A stretch of 64,000 nt of DNA, taken from Parolsenella massiliensis. Lineage in GTDB: Bacteria > Actinomycetota > Coriobacteriia > Coriobacteriales > Atopobiaceae. Below are positions 54,510 through 63,800 of the stretch, piece after piece. The translations under genes and the position numbers were made by a program. The notes beneath the pieces were generated by a model that did not search any database, was not told the DNA's origin, and worked only from the letters and a program-made list of their open reading frames with translations. Position 1 is the stretch's first letter, and the number at the start of each line of letters is the position of its first letter. The stretch is from positions 1,898,699-1,962,698 of the forward strand of contig NZ_LT671675.1 of NCBI RefSeq assembly GCF_900143685.1, written 5' to 3'.

Positions 54510-56384
54510 CTAGTTGTTCGAGCTGTCGCCGCTCGTGTCGGCGTCTCCGGTGTTGTCGGTGGAGCCGGAGTTTCCGTTGTTGCCCGAGTTGCCGCCATTG
54601 CCGGAGTTTCCGTTGTTGCCCGAGTTGCCGCCATTGCCGGAGTTGTTCGAGCTGCTCTGCGCCGGGTCGGGGCCGTCGGAGACCCTGAGCGTGATCGAGC
54701 TGTCCTTGGACTGCTTGCCCGTGGGGCTCTGGCTGATGACATAGCCCTTGGAGACGCTGCTGCTGTAGGCGTGCGTCACGTTGATGTTCGTGAAGCCAAG
54801 GGAGTTGAGCTCGCTCTTGGCGGAGCTCAGCGACTCGCCGGAGTGATCGCCCGCGTCCGCCGTGCCAACGCCGGAGGAGAGGTGGTACGTGATGGTGTCG
54901 CCCTCCTTGGCGTCGCTGCCGGCGGCCTGGTCCTGGCTCGCGACCTTGCCGTTGTCGACGTCATCGGACTCGACGGAGTCTCCCACGGCCCCCTTGAGGT
55001 TGAGCTTGGCCAGCGCGCTCTCGGCCGCGGAGGGGGTCATGCCCTTGAGGTTCGGAACCGTTACCGTGGCGGCGGGCTTCTTGCCCTTCGAGAAGACGAG
55101 GCTTACCTTGGTGCCCTTCTCGCATTGGGTGTTGCGGGCCGGGTCCTGGCTGATGAGCTTGCCCTCCTCGATGTTGTCGTCGTACTGCTCGGACGTGCTC
55201 ACCACGAAGAAGCCGTCACCGTACTCGGCAAGCTTGGCCGTGGCCTCGTCCTTGGTCATTCCCTCGAGGTTGGGCATCGACTTGCTGCCCGAGCCTCCGC
55301 CCATGAGTGCCATGGCACCGCCCGCGATAAGGGCGATGGCGGCGATGACGCCAATTACGATGGCGGCGATCTTGCCCTTGCTCATCGGCTTCTTCTCGGG
55401 CACCTGCATGTTGGAGGCATGGCTCGCGCCCGTGGTGGGAATGCGACCGGTAGTGGTGGGGGAGACGGCTGCGCGGGGCATGGCCTGGGTGCGGCCGCCC
55501 TGCGTGCGGTTGAGCTGCGAGGTGGGCGCTGCCGTGAGCAGCGACGTGGCCTCGCCGAGGTTCACGATGCGTCCGGCCAGGTAGTCGTTGAGGACGCGGC
55601 GCAGCTCGTCGGCGGTCTGGAATCGCTCGGCGGGGTTCTTGCGCATGCACTTGAGGATGATGCCCTCGAGTGTGGCGTCGACGTTGGGGTTCACCTGGCT
55701 GGGCGGAACGGGCTGCTCGTCGACCTGCTTGAGGGCAACGGCGATGGCGTCGTCTCCGTCGAACGGAACGCGGCCGGTCGCGGCCTCGTACATGACGATG
55801 CCGAGGGAGTACAGGTCGCTCGTGGGGCCAAGCTCCTTGCCCTGCGTCTGCTCGGGGGAGACGTAGTGCGCCGTGCCGAGAACGGAGTTGTCGGCCGTGA
55901 GGTGGCTGTTCTTGGCGCGGGCGATGCCGAAGTCCATCACCTTGATGTTGCCATCGGGCTGCACCATGATGTTCTGCGGCTTGATGTCGCGGTGGATGAT
56001 GTCGTGGCCGTGCGCCACGGAGAGCGCCTGGCAGATTTGCGAGCCAATCTGCGCCACCTTGCGACAGTCGAGGGCACCGTGCTTGCGGATGCCGCTCTTG
56101 AGGTCGGTGCCGCGCAGGTACTCCATGACGATGTAGTAGGTGTCGCCGTCCTTGCCCCAGTCGTAGACCCCCACGATGTAGGGGCTCTGGAGCGCGGCGG
56201 CCGCCTGTGCCTCCTGCTTGAAGCGGGCGGCGAACGACGGGTCCGCAGCGTACTGCGGGAGCATCGTCTTGATGGCGACCGTTCGGCCAAGCACGGTGTC
56301 AAGGCCGCGGTAGACCGTGGCCATGCCTCCGATGCCAATCTTGTCCTGGACGGTGTAGCGTCCGCCGAGAACCCTATCTGCCAT
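54510..56384 (-). CDS. pknB: PASTA-domain Ser/Thr protein kinase PknB/StkP type
   Basis: The 624-residue kinase has a cytoplasmic Hanks-type domain (1-270) with Gly loop GIGGMATVY, Lys 39, HRDIKPQN (131-138) and DFG (151-153). A juxtamembrane region rich in Thr/Arg follows (about 280-335), then one TM helix (about 338-361) and three extracellular PASTA domains (about 368-434, 440-506, 512-570). PASTA domains bind muropeptides or lipid II, and the kinase controls wall synthesis and division. The C-terminal tail is a low-complexity Asn/Gly/Ser extension with a 12-residue unit duplicated. It lies downstream of the fused SEDS-PBP gene on the same strand after 183 nt, so it may have its own promoter. 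Confidence 0.95.
   Translation of the reverse strand: MADRVLGGRYTVQDKIGIGGMATVYRGLDTVLGRTVAIKTMLPQYAADPSFAARFKQEAQAAAALQSPYIVGVYDWGKDGDTYYIVMEYLRGTDLKSGIRKHGALDCRKVAQIGSQICQALSVAHGHDIIHRDIKPQNIMVQPDGNIKVMDFGIARAKNSHLTADNSVLGTAHYVSPEQTQGKELGPTSDLYSLGIVMYEAATGRVPFDGDDAIAVALKQVDEQPVPPSQVNPNVDATLEGIILKCMRKNPAERFQTADELRRVLNDYLAGRIVNLGEATSLLTAAPTSQLNRTQGGRTQAMPRAAVSPTTTGRIPTTGASHASNMQVPEKKPMSKGKIAAIVIGVIAAIALIAGGAMALMGGGSGSKSMPNLEGMTKDEATAKLAEYGDGFFVVSTSEQYDDNIEEGKLISQDPARNTQCEKGTKVSLVFSKGKKPAATVTVPNLKGMTPSAAESALAKLNLKGAVGDSVESDDVDNGKVASQDQAAGSDAKEGDTITYHLSSGVGTADAGDHSGESLSSAKSELNSLGFTNINVTHAYSSSVSKGYVISQSPTGKQSKDSSITLRVSDGPDPAQSSSNNSGNGGNSGNNGNSGNGGNSGNNGNSGSTDNTGDADTSGDSSNN
54565..54636 (-). repeat. 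Two 36-bp exact tandem repeats in the pknB tail
   Basis: 54565-54600 and 54601-54636 are identical, followed by a partial third unit. They encode the NSGNGGNSGNNG-type tail of the kinase and are probably prone to length change by slippage. Confidence 0.85.
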
Positions 56385-56567
56385 GCTCTGCTCCCATCAA
56401 GTACCCGCGCCCGCATGCGCGTCGTCTGTTAATCATCTCATTCATCGCGCCCGACTTGGTCGCGAGTTTGCGTTTATGGACGCCTGTGTTGGGACAACCT
56501 CCGCACCCGCTTCTGAGCCCGCTTGGGCCAGACCTTGGCAGTGACTCCCCAAGAGCTTCTCTCACCA

Positions 56568-59432
56568 TCACTGCTCCGATCCCGAGGCCTGCGCGTTCAG
56601 GGACTTCGAGAGGACCTGGCCGGCGAGCTGGGCGGCCATGCCGCTCACGCTGTCGGAATCCGTGCCCTCGAGGTAGACCGAGATGGCGAGCGTGGGGCTG
56701 TCATAGGGGGCAAAGCCGATGAACGAGGAGTTCACGTGCCCGCTCGCCTCGGCCGTGCCGGTCTTGCCGGCCACGCGTGCGCCGCGTACCTGCGCTGCCA
56801 TGCCCGTGCCGTTCTGGACGACCTCGAGCATCGCCTGCTTGATCTGGTCGGCCGTGCTTGCGCTGATGGCCTGGCCCAGGCTCTTTGCCTGCGTGGTGCT
56901 CACGGTGACGCCCTCGGGAGAGAGCACGTGGTCCACGACGTAGGGGTTCATGACAACGCCGTTGTTCGCGATCGCCGCGGCCACGACCGCGTTCTGCATC
57001 ACGGTTGTCTGGGGGCCGGCCGGGCTCGCGTGCTGGCCCACGGGCTGGCCCGCGCCGGCCCAGGCGGTCTCCCACTCCGTCATTTCGCTCGGGTCTGGCA
57101 TGAGCGAGCTCGCGGACGAGAAGTCCTGGCCAAGCGAGGTCCCGTAGCCAAAGGCGCGGGCGTAGCGAACGAGCGCATCGGCACCCACCTGCGTGGCAAC
57201 CTGGCCATAGGCCGTGTTGGCCGAGTGGGCGAACGCCTCCTCGAGCGTCGTGTCGCCAAAGTCCTCGCCGTTCATGTTCGTGACGGCGGCGCCGCCGATG
57301 TCCATGGAGGCAGGTGCGCTGATGGGCGAGTCGAGCGTGAACTTGCCGCCGTCGAGCGCGGCCGCCAGCGTCACGACCTTGAACGTGGAGCCGGGCGTGT
57401 ACAGCGCGGCGGTGGAGCGGTCGAGCAGCTCGCCGTTGGAGTCGCCGGACTGCAGGATGTTGCTGATGTCGTTGTAGGAGTAGGTGGGCGAGGACGCCTT
57501 GGCGAGAACGGCGCCGGTGCTCGGGTCGAGCACGACGATGGAGCCCACATGCCCCTGGAGCGCCTCCTCGGCCGCTTGCTGGATGCGCGAGTCAAGCGTG
57601 AGGACCACGGAGTTGCCGGGTTGGCTCACGCCGGCCAGGGCGTAGAGCGTGCTCGTCCAGTTTGAGTAGTCCGCGTGGCCGGTGAGCGAGTCGTTCATCG
57701 CCGCCTCGACGCCCGTGGCGCCGTACTGGGTCGAGAGGTAGCCAACCGTGTGCGCCGCGAGCGAGCCCTGCGGGTAGGTGCGCACGTAGGTGCCGTCTGC
57801 CTGTTTGAGCGACTCGGCAAGCGTCACGCCGTCGGAGGTGAGGATGGCACCGCGCTGGACGTAGGCGCTTCTCGCGATCGTGTGGTTGTTGTTGGGCAGC
57901 GCCTGGTAGTAGCTCGCCTTGATCACCTGGATGTAGGTGAGGTTCGCGATGAGCGCGGCGAACAGCATGGCAAAGAACGTGACGAGAAGCGTAAGTCGGT
58001 TGCCAAGCGCAACGCGGCCGAGCACGCCGCCCTCCGACGTTCCCAGGCCAAAGCTCGCACGTGCGTGGCGGCCCTGGACGACGGGCTGTGCTCCCGTGAC
58101 GCCGGGGACGGCAACGGGCGCCGCGGTCGAGGTGCCGTTGCCGTCTGGCAGGATGGCGCGGCCCGTGCCCTCGTCGCCGGCGCGAAGCAGCAGCGCCACG
58201 GCAATGAAGCTCGACAGCAGCGACGAGCCGCCCTGGCTCATGAACGGGAGCGTGACGCCCGTGAGGGGCAGAAGACGCGTGACGCCGCCCACGATGAGGA
58301 ACGCCTGGAACGAGAGGGAGGCCACGAGGCCAACGGCCGTGAACGCCCTCATGTCGCTCTTGGCCCGCGCCGCCGTGGTGAGGCCGCGCACGGCAAGCAG
58401 CATGAACAGCAGAAGCACCGCGGCACCGCCCAGAAGGCCCATCTCCTCGGCGATGGCCGAGAAGATGAAGTCGCTCTTGACGACGGGGATGAGCGTGGGC
58501 ATGCCCTTGCCGATGCCCGCGCCCGAGAGGCCGCCGTCGGCGATGGAGTAGAGCGACTGGACGATCTGCAGGCCCGTGTTGGAGGGGTCGGCGAACGGAT
58601 CGAGCCAGATCTGGAAGCGCACACGCACGTGGTTGAACATCTGGTAGCAGAAGAAGCCGCCCACGACGAGCAGACCCAGGCTCACGAACACGTAGCCAAG
58701 GCGCCCCGTTGCCACGTAGAGCATGACGACGAACATCGTGAAGAACAGCGCGGCGCTGCCCAGGTCTCGCTCGAACACCACGACGAGCAGGCACATGCCC
58801 CACATGACGAGCATGGGCGTGAGCATGCGCAGGCGCGGCAGGGTGAACGGACCCACCTTGCGCGACGACGCCGCGAGCGCCTCGCGGTTCTCGGAAAGAT
58901 AGGCGGCGAGGAACAAGACGATGAGGACCTTGGCGATCTCGCCGGGCTGGAACGAGAAGCCGCCGATGCGAATCCAGAGCTTGGAGCCGTAGATCTCCGT
59001 GCCGATGAGGGCAGGCAGCAAGAGCAGCGCCACGCCGGCGATGCCGAGCGTGAACTTGTACTCTGCGAGCCTGTCGAGGTTGGGCACGAGCGCAAGCACG
59101 CCCACCATCGCAGCGACGGAGACGAACAGCCAGATGACCTGGCCCATGGCGTCCTCGGGGGCCAGGCGCGTCACGAACGTGACGCCGATGCCCGAGAGCA
59201 CGAAGACGATGGGCAGGATCGCCGGGTCTGCGCCCGGGGCCAGGATGCGCACGCCGATGTGCGCGGCGATGAAGGCCACGATGAGGCCAATGGGCACGCC
59301 GAACGTCTCGAGGGCAAGTTGGGCGCCCGTGTTGATGACGTACATGGAGTAGAGCAGAAGCACAGGTATGGCGCCCGCGCACAAGAGGAGTAGCTCGGTC
59401 GTCCTTCTCGAGCCTCCGATTCCGTGTGCCAT
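56568..59432 (-). CDS. Fused SEDS glycosyltransferase (FtsW/RodA type) and class B penicillin-binding protein
   Basis: The 954-residue protein joins two cell-wall enzymes normally encoded separately. Residues about 10-415 are a SEDS domain with many TM helices; the key extracellular loop holds the candidate catalytic Asp 282 in FADPSNTG, and [18 protein letters not shown] is typical. A linker (about 420-475) leads to one TM helix (about 480-500) and a class B PBP with active-site GSTFK (Ser 682), SAN (737-739) and KTGTAEA (from 890). The single chain should polymerise glycan and cross-link it. The order pstP, rodA, pbpA, pknB in other actinobacteria matches, with rodA and pbpA merged here. 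It starts 3 nt after the pstP stop. Confidence 0.95.
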   Translation of the reverse strand: MAHGIGGSRRTTELLLLCAGAIPVLLLYSMYVINTGAQLALETFGVPIGLIVAFIAAHIGVRILAPGADPAILPIVFVLSGIGVTFVTRLAPEDAMGQVIWLFVSVAAMVGVLALVPNLDRLAEYKFTLGIAGVALLLLPALIGTEIYGSKLWIRIGGFSFQPGEIAKVLIVLFLAAYLSENREALAASSRKVGPFTLPRLRMLTPMLVMWGMCLLVVVFERDLGSAALFFTMFVVMLYVATGRLGYVFVSLGLLVVGGFFCYQMFNHVRVRFQIWLDPFADPSNTGLQIVQSLYSIADGGLSGAGIGKGMPTLIPVVKSDFIFSAIAEEMGLLGGAAVLLLFMLLAVRGLTTAARAKSDMRAFTAVGLVASLSFQAFLIVGGVTRLLPLTGVTLPFMSQGGSSLLSSFIAVALLLRAGDEGTGRAILPDGNGTSTAAPVAVPGVTGAQPVVQGRHARASFGLGTSEGGVLGRVALGNRLTLLVTFFAMLFAALIANLTYIQVIKASYYQALPNNNHTIARSAYVQRGAILTSDGVTLAESLKQADGTYVRTYPQGSLAAHTVGYLSTQYGATGVEAAMNDSLTGHADYSNWTSTLYALAGVSQPGNSVVLTLDSRIQQAAEEALQGHVGSIVVLDPSTGAVLAKASSPTYSYNDISNILQSGDSNGELLDRSTAALYTPGSTFKVVTLAAALDGGKFTLDSPISAPASMDIGGAAVTNMNGEDFGDTTLEEAFAHSANTAYGQVATQVGADALVRYARAFGYGTSLGQDFSSASSLMPDPSEMTEWETAWAGAGQPVGQHASPAGPQTTVMQNAVVAAAIANNGVVMNPYVVDHVLSPEGVTVSTTQAKSLGQAISASTADQIKQAMLEVVQNGTGMAAQVRGARVAGKTGTAEASGHVNSSFIGFAPYDSPTLAISVYLEGTDSDSVSGMAAQLAGQVLSKSLNAQASGSEQ

Positions 59433-59435
59433 GTC

Positions 59436-60785
59436 CTACTCGCCCCCCTGCTGCGTCTGCGCGGCCTCGGGGCCGGAGTCACCGGCCTCGCTGCCAACCG
59501 AACCGTCCGTGCTCTCGGACTGTGCGTCCGAGGCGGCCTTCTGGGCCTTTGCCTGTTCTTCCTCGATCTGCTGGGCATAGGCGTTCACGGTTGCCCGAGC
59601 CTTCTCCTCGCTCTCCACCGTGATGCCGCTCGCCAGCTGGTGCTGCGTTGCCTCGGGGAGGTCCTGCAGACTCACGGTGGTGGTCTGCTCGAGCTCGGAG
59701 AGGGGAATGCCAAGGACAGAGCCGCGAATTCCCCGGTAGATGCCTACGTTTCCGGCGGCGGCGCCTATGTACCAGGAATTGTTCACGATGAGTGCGAGAA
59801 CGATCGCTGCCGTCGCGGCCACACCCGCAAGCACGCCGAGCCAGGCGATGACAGCATGCTTCCTCGCGCGGCGTCGCTGCTCCTCTCGGCCATCGCTCAC
59901 CACGTCGACGACGATGACGGAGACGTTGTCGTGGCCGCCGGCGACGAGCGCGGCGCTCACGAGCTGGTCCGTGCAGTCGATGGGCGAGGCCGTGGAGACG
60001 GCGATGGTCTCGATGCCGCTGTCGGGCACCATTGAGGAGAGGCCGTCGGAGCAGATGATGATGCGGTCCCCTCGCTCGACGTCGAGCGAGAAGTGGTCCG
60101 CGTACATGTCTGGGTCTGAGCCGAGCGCTCGAGTGATGATGGAGCGCGAGGGGTGGACGCGTGCCTCGTCTGCCGTGATCTCTCCGGCGTCGACGAGCTC
60201 CTCCACATATGAGTGGTCGTGCGTGACGCGCACGAGCGTTCCGGCGTGGAGCAGGTAGATGCGCGAGTCGCCGACGTGCGCCACGGCCATGCGCGTGCCC
60301 TCGACGACGCAGCAGCTGGCGGTGCAGCCCATGCCGGGCTTGCCCTCGCCGGTCTCGGCACCCTGGATGACGGCCTCGTTGGCCGCCTCGACGGCGGCGC
60401 CGAGCAGGGCGTCGTCTGCGGTTGCGGGGGCATGGCTCGCGATGGTGCGCACGGCGATGGCGCTCGCCACCTCGCCGGCCGCGTGGCCTCCCATGCCGTC
60501 GCACACGCCGAACAGGGGGTTGCTCACGAGATAGGAGTCCTCGTTGTGACCACGTACGAGGCCGACGTCTGTGCGTGCGGCCCAGGAGAGGCGGGTGTCG
60601 GCGCCTATCTCGACGCCTCCGCCCGGACGGGCGTCCAGGTCAATCGTGGGCCTCGCCGGCTCCGCGGTGGCGTGGTGCGCGCGCGTGGAGACAAAGCCGC
60701 TGGCGGCGTGCGCCATGCGGCTTGCGATGGGTATGGGACCCGTGGAGCCCCTGCCCTGCGTGGGATGTTCCTCGACGTCGCTCAT
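59436..60785 (-). CDS. PP2C-family Ser/Thr phosphatase PstP/Stp1 type with C-terminal membrane anchor
   Basis: The 449-residue protein has a non-conserved N-terminus (about 1-60), a PP2C catalytic domain (about 65-300) with metal motifs VRGHNEDSYL, FGVCDGMGGHAAGE, AHVGDSRIYLL, CSDGLSSMV and GGHDNVSVIVV, then one TM helix (about 318-340) and an extracellular acidic Ala/Glu-rich tail. It is the counter-enzyme to PknB, removing phosphate from Ser/Thr of wall-synthesis and FHA proteins. Its ATG overlaps the stop of fhaB by 4 nt and its stop is 3 nt from the next gene, so it is embedded in the operon. Confidence 0.93.
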   Translation of the reverse strand: MSDVEEHPTQGRGSTGPIPIASRMAHAASGFVSTRAHHATAEPARPTIDLDARPGGGVEIGADTRLSWAARTDVGLVRGHNEDSYLVSNPLFGVCDGMGGHAAGEVASAIAVRTIASHAPATADDALLGAAVEAANEAVIQGAETGEGKPGMGCTASCCVVEGTRMAVAHVGDSRIYLLHAGTLVRVTHDHSYVEELVDAGEITADEARVHPSRSIITRALGSDPDMYADHFSLDVERGDRIIICSDGLSSMVPDSGIETIAVSTASPIDCTDQLVSAALVAGGHDNVSVIVVDVVSDGREEQRRRARKHAVIAWLGVLAGVAATAAIVLALIVNNSWYIGAAAGNVGIYRGIRGSVLGIPLSELEQTTTVSLQDLPEATQHQLASGITVESEEKARATVNAYAQQIEEEQAKAQKAASDAQSESTDGSVGSEAGDSGPEAAQTQQGGE

Positions 60786-61195
60786 CGGCGGCTCACCCTC
60801 ATGACCACGTCGCCCACCTGGACCTCGTCGCCGTCACGCAGCGTCACGGGGTCGAGGATGGGACGGCCGTTCACGAGCGTTCCGTTCGTGGAGTTGAGGT
60901 CCTCGAGCACGAGCGCGGGACCCTGCAGCGTGAAGCGCGCGTGCGTGGACGAGACGAACGGCTCGGAAATGACGATGTCGCTGGAGGGCGAGCGGCCCAC
61001 GACGACGGGGCCGAGCATGTCGACGTGCAGGCCGCGCAGCTGGCGCGGGCCCTTGTCGACGTCGACGCACCAGATCGCGGGATCCTTGCGCTGGCCCTTG
61101 ACCAGGCCGATGCCCGTCCTCATGACGATGAAGAGGAACAGGTACAGGATTGCCACGAGCGCGATGCGCCCGATGAACAGGACGAGGTCAATCAT
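60782..61195 (-). CDS. fhaB: Membrane-anchored FHA-domain protein (FhaB type)
   Basis: The 137-residue protein has an N-terminal TM helix (about 3-25, LFIGRIALVAILYLFLFIV) and a C-terminal FHA domain (about 55-135): VVVGRSPSSDIVI, SSTHARFTLQ and LNSTNGTLVNG, with the phospho-Thr-binding Arg, Ser and Asn. Start is ATG ending at 61195 with GGGAGA upstream; an in-frame start 26 codons earlier falls in the fhaA end. It follows the fhaA stop by 1 nt and overlaps pstP by 4 nt. FhaB binds phosphorylated PknB or its substrates and links signalling to wall synthesis. Confidence 0.92.
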   Translation of the reverse strand: MIDLVLFIGRIALVAILYLFLFIVMRTGIGLVKGQRKDPAIWCVDVDKGPRQLRGLHVDMLGPVVVGRSPSSDIVISEPFVSSTHARFTLQGPALVLEDLNSTNGTLVNGRPILDPVTLRDGDEVQVGDVVMRVSRR

Positions 61196-61196
61196 G

Positions 61197-61373
61197 CTAG
61201 TTCTCCCGGAACTCGAGGTTCGTGAGACCAAGCGTGATGAGGTCTCCGTCACGGAGCGGGCACTCGTCGACATCGACGTCGTTCACGAGCGTGCCGTTTG
61301 TGGAATTGAGGTCGCGGATGCGCCAGCCCTGGCCGTCGTGGCTGAGCTCGGCGTGGCTGCACGACCCCAACGT
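61197..61373 (-). pseudogene. fhaA: 3' fragment of fhaA encoding the end of an FHA domain
   Basis: About 59 codons encode the second half of an FHA domain (SHAELSHDGQGWRIRDL, LNSTNGTLVN, DGDLITLGLTNLEF) and a stop one base before fhaB. The first half of the FHA domain, with the GR phospho-binding motif, is missing, because the sequence changes abruptly at 61373/61374 into an inverted copy of 62601-63800. It must belong to the fhaA whose 5' part lies at 62579-63514. The break is either an assembly fault or a real rearrangement. Confidence 0.8.
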
Positions 61374-62573
61374 CTCGCGCAGCCCGAGACGTGGCTTGCG
61401 GTCCTTGGGTGTGCGGTCGGCGCATGGCTGGCGGCACTCATTGGTGCAGGCCGCGGTGGCGCCCGAGGAATCGCTGGTCAGGTGGCATGCGCGGCAGTTC
61501 TCGTCGGCGTTCAGGTTCTCAGCGCCAGAGTGGAGAATGGCGGGTTATGGGCGGCGCCTGACGCTGCGGGTATAGCAGTTGCGGTAGTCTGTGCAGTACT
61601 TGTGAGCATTGTCATCTCGACCATCGGCCCCGCGCCGAGACATACGGAGGATGAGTAGCGTGAACTTCCTTAACGTCTTTGAGCAGCGCGTCGGCAGCCT
61701 GTTTGGCGCCACGGCCCAGGGCCTCACTGCGCCGTTCTCCTTCAAGAAGCTCGCCAAGAAGGCCGCCCGCGAGATGGAGGCCGAGACCTACGTCATCAAC
61801 GGCGTCGACACCGCACCCGCGCTCTACACGATCCTCGTCTCCAGCGAGGACGACCTCTCCATGCGCCCCCTCTACGCGCAGATTAACAAGGAGACCGCGC
61901 AGTTCATCGAGGGCCAGGCGCAGGGCAAGGGCTACTCGTTCGTGGGCAGGCCCGTCGTTCGCTTCATGGCAGACCCCTCGCTCAGGAGCGGCAAGTTCTC
62001 CGTCTTCGCCGAGAACGTCGACGCGCAGACCCTCAACCGCCTTCGCGAGGAGGAGGCCCTGTTCCTTGGCGTTGGCGGCTCCCGCAGCGGAGGGTTGGGA
62101 GGCGCCGCCGGACAGCGTGCGCAGCGCCCGGCCCAGCCGCAGCCCCAGCCCATGTCCCAGGGGCTCCGCCCGATTCCCCAGGCCGCGCCGGCAAAGCCGT
62201 CGCCCGCAGACAGCATGTCCGCCGGCCTCGACGTCATGCCCCAGGAGGCCGTTCTCGACGCCGAGCAGGCACTGCTCGCGCGCGGCGGCGTGCGCCAGAT
62301 CCAGAACGTCCCGCTCGCAGGCAGCCGCCAGGCGGGCTCCCCGCAGATGCCGCCCGCAAGCCAGGCCCCGCAGTACGCCTCCGCGCCCGTCTACCAGCAT
62401 GCGCCCGCCGCGCCTGCTTCCGTCCCGGTCCCTGCCGTGGCACCCGTAGCCGAGCCCGTAGCCGCAGCCGCCGCGCAGCCCCCGCCCGCCCCCCCACCGG
62501 CTCCCCAGACCGTTCCCGTGGCGCCGGCCGTTCCCGCGCCCGCCCCGGCCGCCCCCGTGGCCCCCGCAACGGG
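61374..62573 (+). repeat. Left arm of a 1200-bp inverted duplication
   Basis: This arm is the reverse complement of 62601-63800 under the mapping x -> 125174 - x. I found differences only at 61571, 62400, 62419, 62425, 62483, 62491, 62495 and 62516. It contains a copy of the end of the upstream membrane gene (61374-61658) and of the fhaA 5' part (from GTG 61660). The outer boundary is sharp: 61373 and 63801 are not complementary. Confidence 0.9.
61660..62573 (+). pseudogene. Inverted partial copy of fhaA
   Basis: It encodes the same first roughly 300 residues as fhaA, in the opposite orientation, and then runs into the antisense of the other arm, giving a low-complexity Arg/Gly/Ala tail. There is no FHA domain. 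Amino acid changes relative to the other copy (for example His for Gln, Pro for Ala) all lie in the last 60 codons before the palindrome centre. I treat it as non-functional or artefactual. Confidence 0.75.
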
Positions 62574-62578
62574 GCTGC

Positions 62579-63514
62579 TCATCGACCGGCAGCCCGGCCG
62601 CCCGTTGCGGGGGCCACGGGGGCGGCCGGGGCGGGCGCGGGAACGGCCGGCGCCACGCGAACGGTCTGGGGAGCCGGTTGGGCGGCGGGCTGGGGCTGCG
62701 CGGCGGCTGCGGCTACGGGCTCGGCTACGGGTGCCACGGCAGGGACCGCGACGGCAGCAGGCGCGGCGGGCGCCTGCTGGTAGACGGGCGCGGAGGCGTA
62801 CTGCGGGGCCTGGCTTGCGGGCGGCATCTGCGGGGAGCCCGCCTGGCGGCTGCCTGCGAGCGGGACGTTCTGGATCTGGCGCACGCCGCCGCGCGCGAGC
62901 AGTGCCTGCTCGGCGTCGAGAACGGCCTCCTGGGGCATGACGTCGAGGCCGGCGGACATGCTGTCTGCGGGCGACGGCTTTGCCGGCGCGGCCTGGGGAA
63001 TCGGGCGGAGCCCCTGGGACATGGGCTGGGGCTGCGGCTGGGCCGGGCGCTGCGCACGCTGTCCGGCGGCGCCTCCCAACCCTCCGCTGCGGGAGCCGCC
63101 AACGCCAAGGAACAGGGCCTCCTCCTCGCGAAGGCGGTTGAGGGTCTGCGCGTCGACGTTCTCGGCGAAGACGGAGAACTTGCCGCTCCTGAGCGAGGGG
63201 TCTGCCATGAAGCGAACGACGGGCCTGCCCACGAACGAGTAGCCCTTGCCCTGCGCCTGGCCCTCGATGAACTGCGCGGTCTCCTTGTTAATCTGCGCGT
63301 AGAGGGGGCGCATGGAGAGGTCGTCCTCGCTGGAGACGAGGATCGTGTAGAGCGCGGGTGCGGTGTCGACGCCGTTGATGACGTAGGTCTCGGCCTCCAT
63401 CTCGCGGGCGGCCTTCTTGGCGAGCTTCTTGAAGGAGAACGGCGCAGTGAGGCCCTGGGCCGTGGCGCCAAACAGGCTGCCGACGCGCTGCTCAAAGACG
63501 TTAAGGAAGTTCAC
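62579..63514 (-). CDS. fhaA: FhaA-type protein (DUF3662), 5' part, truncated by the inverted repeat
   Basis: The N-terminal domain (about 1-130: VNFLNVFEQRVGSLFGATAQ region, then ERYVIN-like YVINGVDTAPALYTILVSSEDD and YSFVGRPVVRF) is the DUF3662/FhaA-N fold found in mycobacterial FhaA, which binds the pseudokinase MviN/MurJ and PknB substrates. A long Pro/Ala/Gln linker follows. I choose GTG 63514, which has GGAGG 9 nt upstream; ATG 63523 has no spacing. The natural gene should continue to the FHA domain now at 61197-61373, but here it meets the palindrome spacer and a stop at 62579 after GGRAAGR. The N-terminal half is reliable, the end is not. Confidence 0.8.
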   Translation of the reverse strand: MNFLNVFEQRVGSLFGATAQGLTAPFSFKKLAKKAAREMEAETYVINGVDTAPALYTILVSSEDDLSMRPLYAQINKETAQFIEGQAQGKGYSFVGRPVVRFMADPSLRSGKFSVFAENVDAQTLNRLREEEALFLGVGGSRSGGLGGAAGQRAQRPAQPQPQPMSQGLRPIPQAAPAKPSPADSMSAGLDVMPQEAVLDAEQALLARGGVRQIQNVPLAGSRQAGSPQMPPASQAPQYASAPVYQQAPAAPAAVAVPAVAPVAEPVAAAAAQPQPAAQPAPQTVRVAPAVPAPAPAAPVAPATGGRAAGR

Positions 63515-63800
63515 GCTACTCATCCTCCGTATGTCTCGGCGCGGGGCCGATGGTCGAGATGACAATGCTCACAAGTACTGCACAGACTACCGCAACTGCT
63601 ATCCCCGCAGCGTCAGGCGCCGCCCATAACCCGCCATTCTCCACTCTGGCGCTGAGAACCTGAACGCCGACGAGAACTGCCGCGCATGCCACCTGACCAG
63701 CGATTCCTCGGGCGCCACCGCGGCCTGCACCAATGAGTGCCGCCAGCCATGCGCCGACCGCACACCCAAGGACCGCAAGCCACGTCTCGGGCTGCGCGAG
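62601..63800 (-). repeat. Right arm of a 1200-bp inverted duplication
   Basis: This arm is in the orientation expected for the operon (upstream membrane gene into fhaA), so it is probably the original and the left arm the copy. A 27-nt spacer (62574-62600) separates the arms. Confidence 0.9.

Noticed and set aside
54565..54650. Possible CRISPR array
   Set aside because: The 36-bp units are directly abutting with no spacers and encode the pknB tail.
61609..62940. Second functional FhaA gene on the plus strand
   Set aside because: It is the inverted copy of the fhaA 5' part and its last third is antisense of the other arm; it has no FHA domain.
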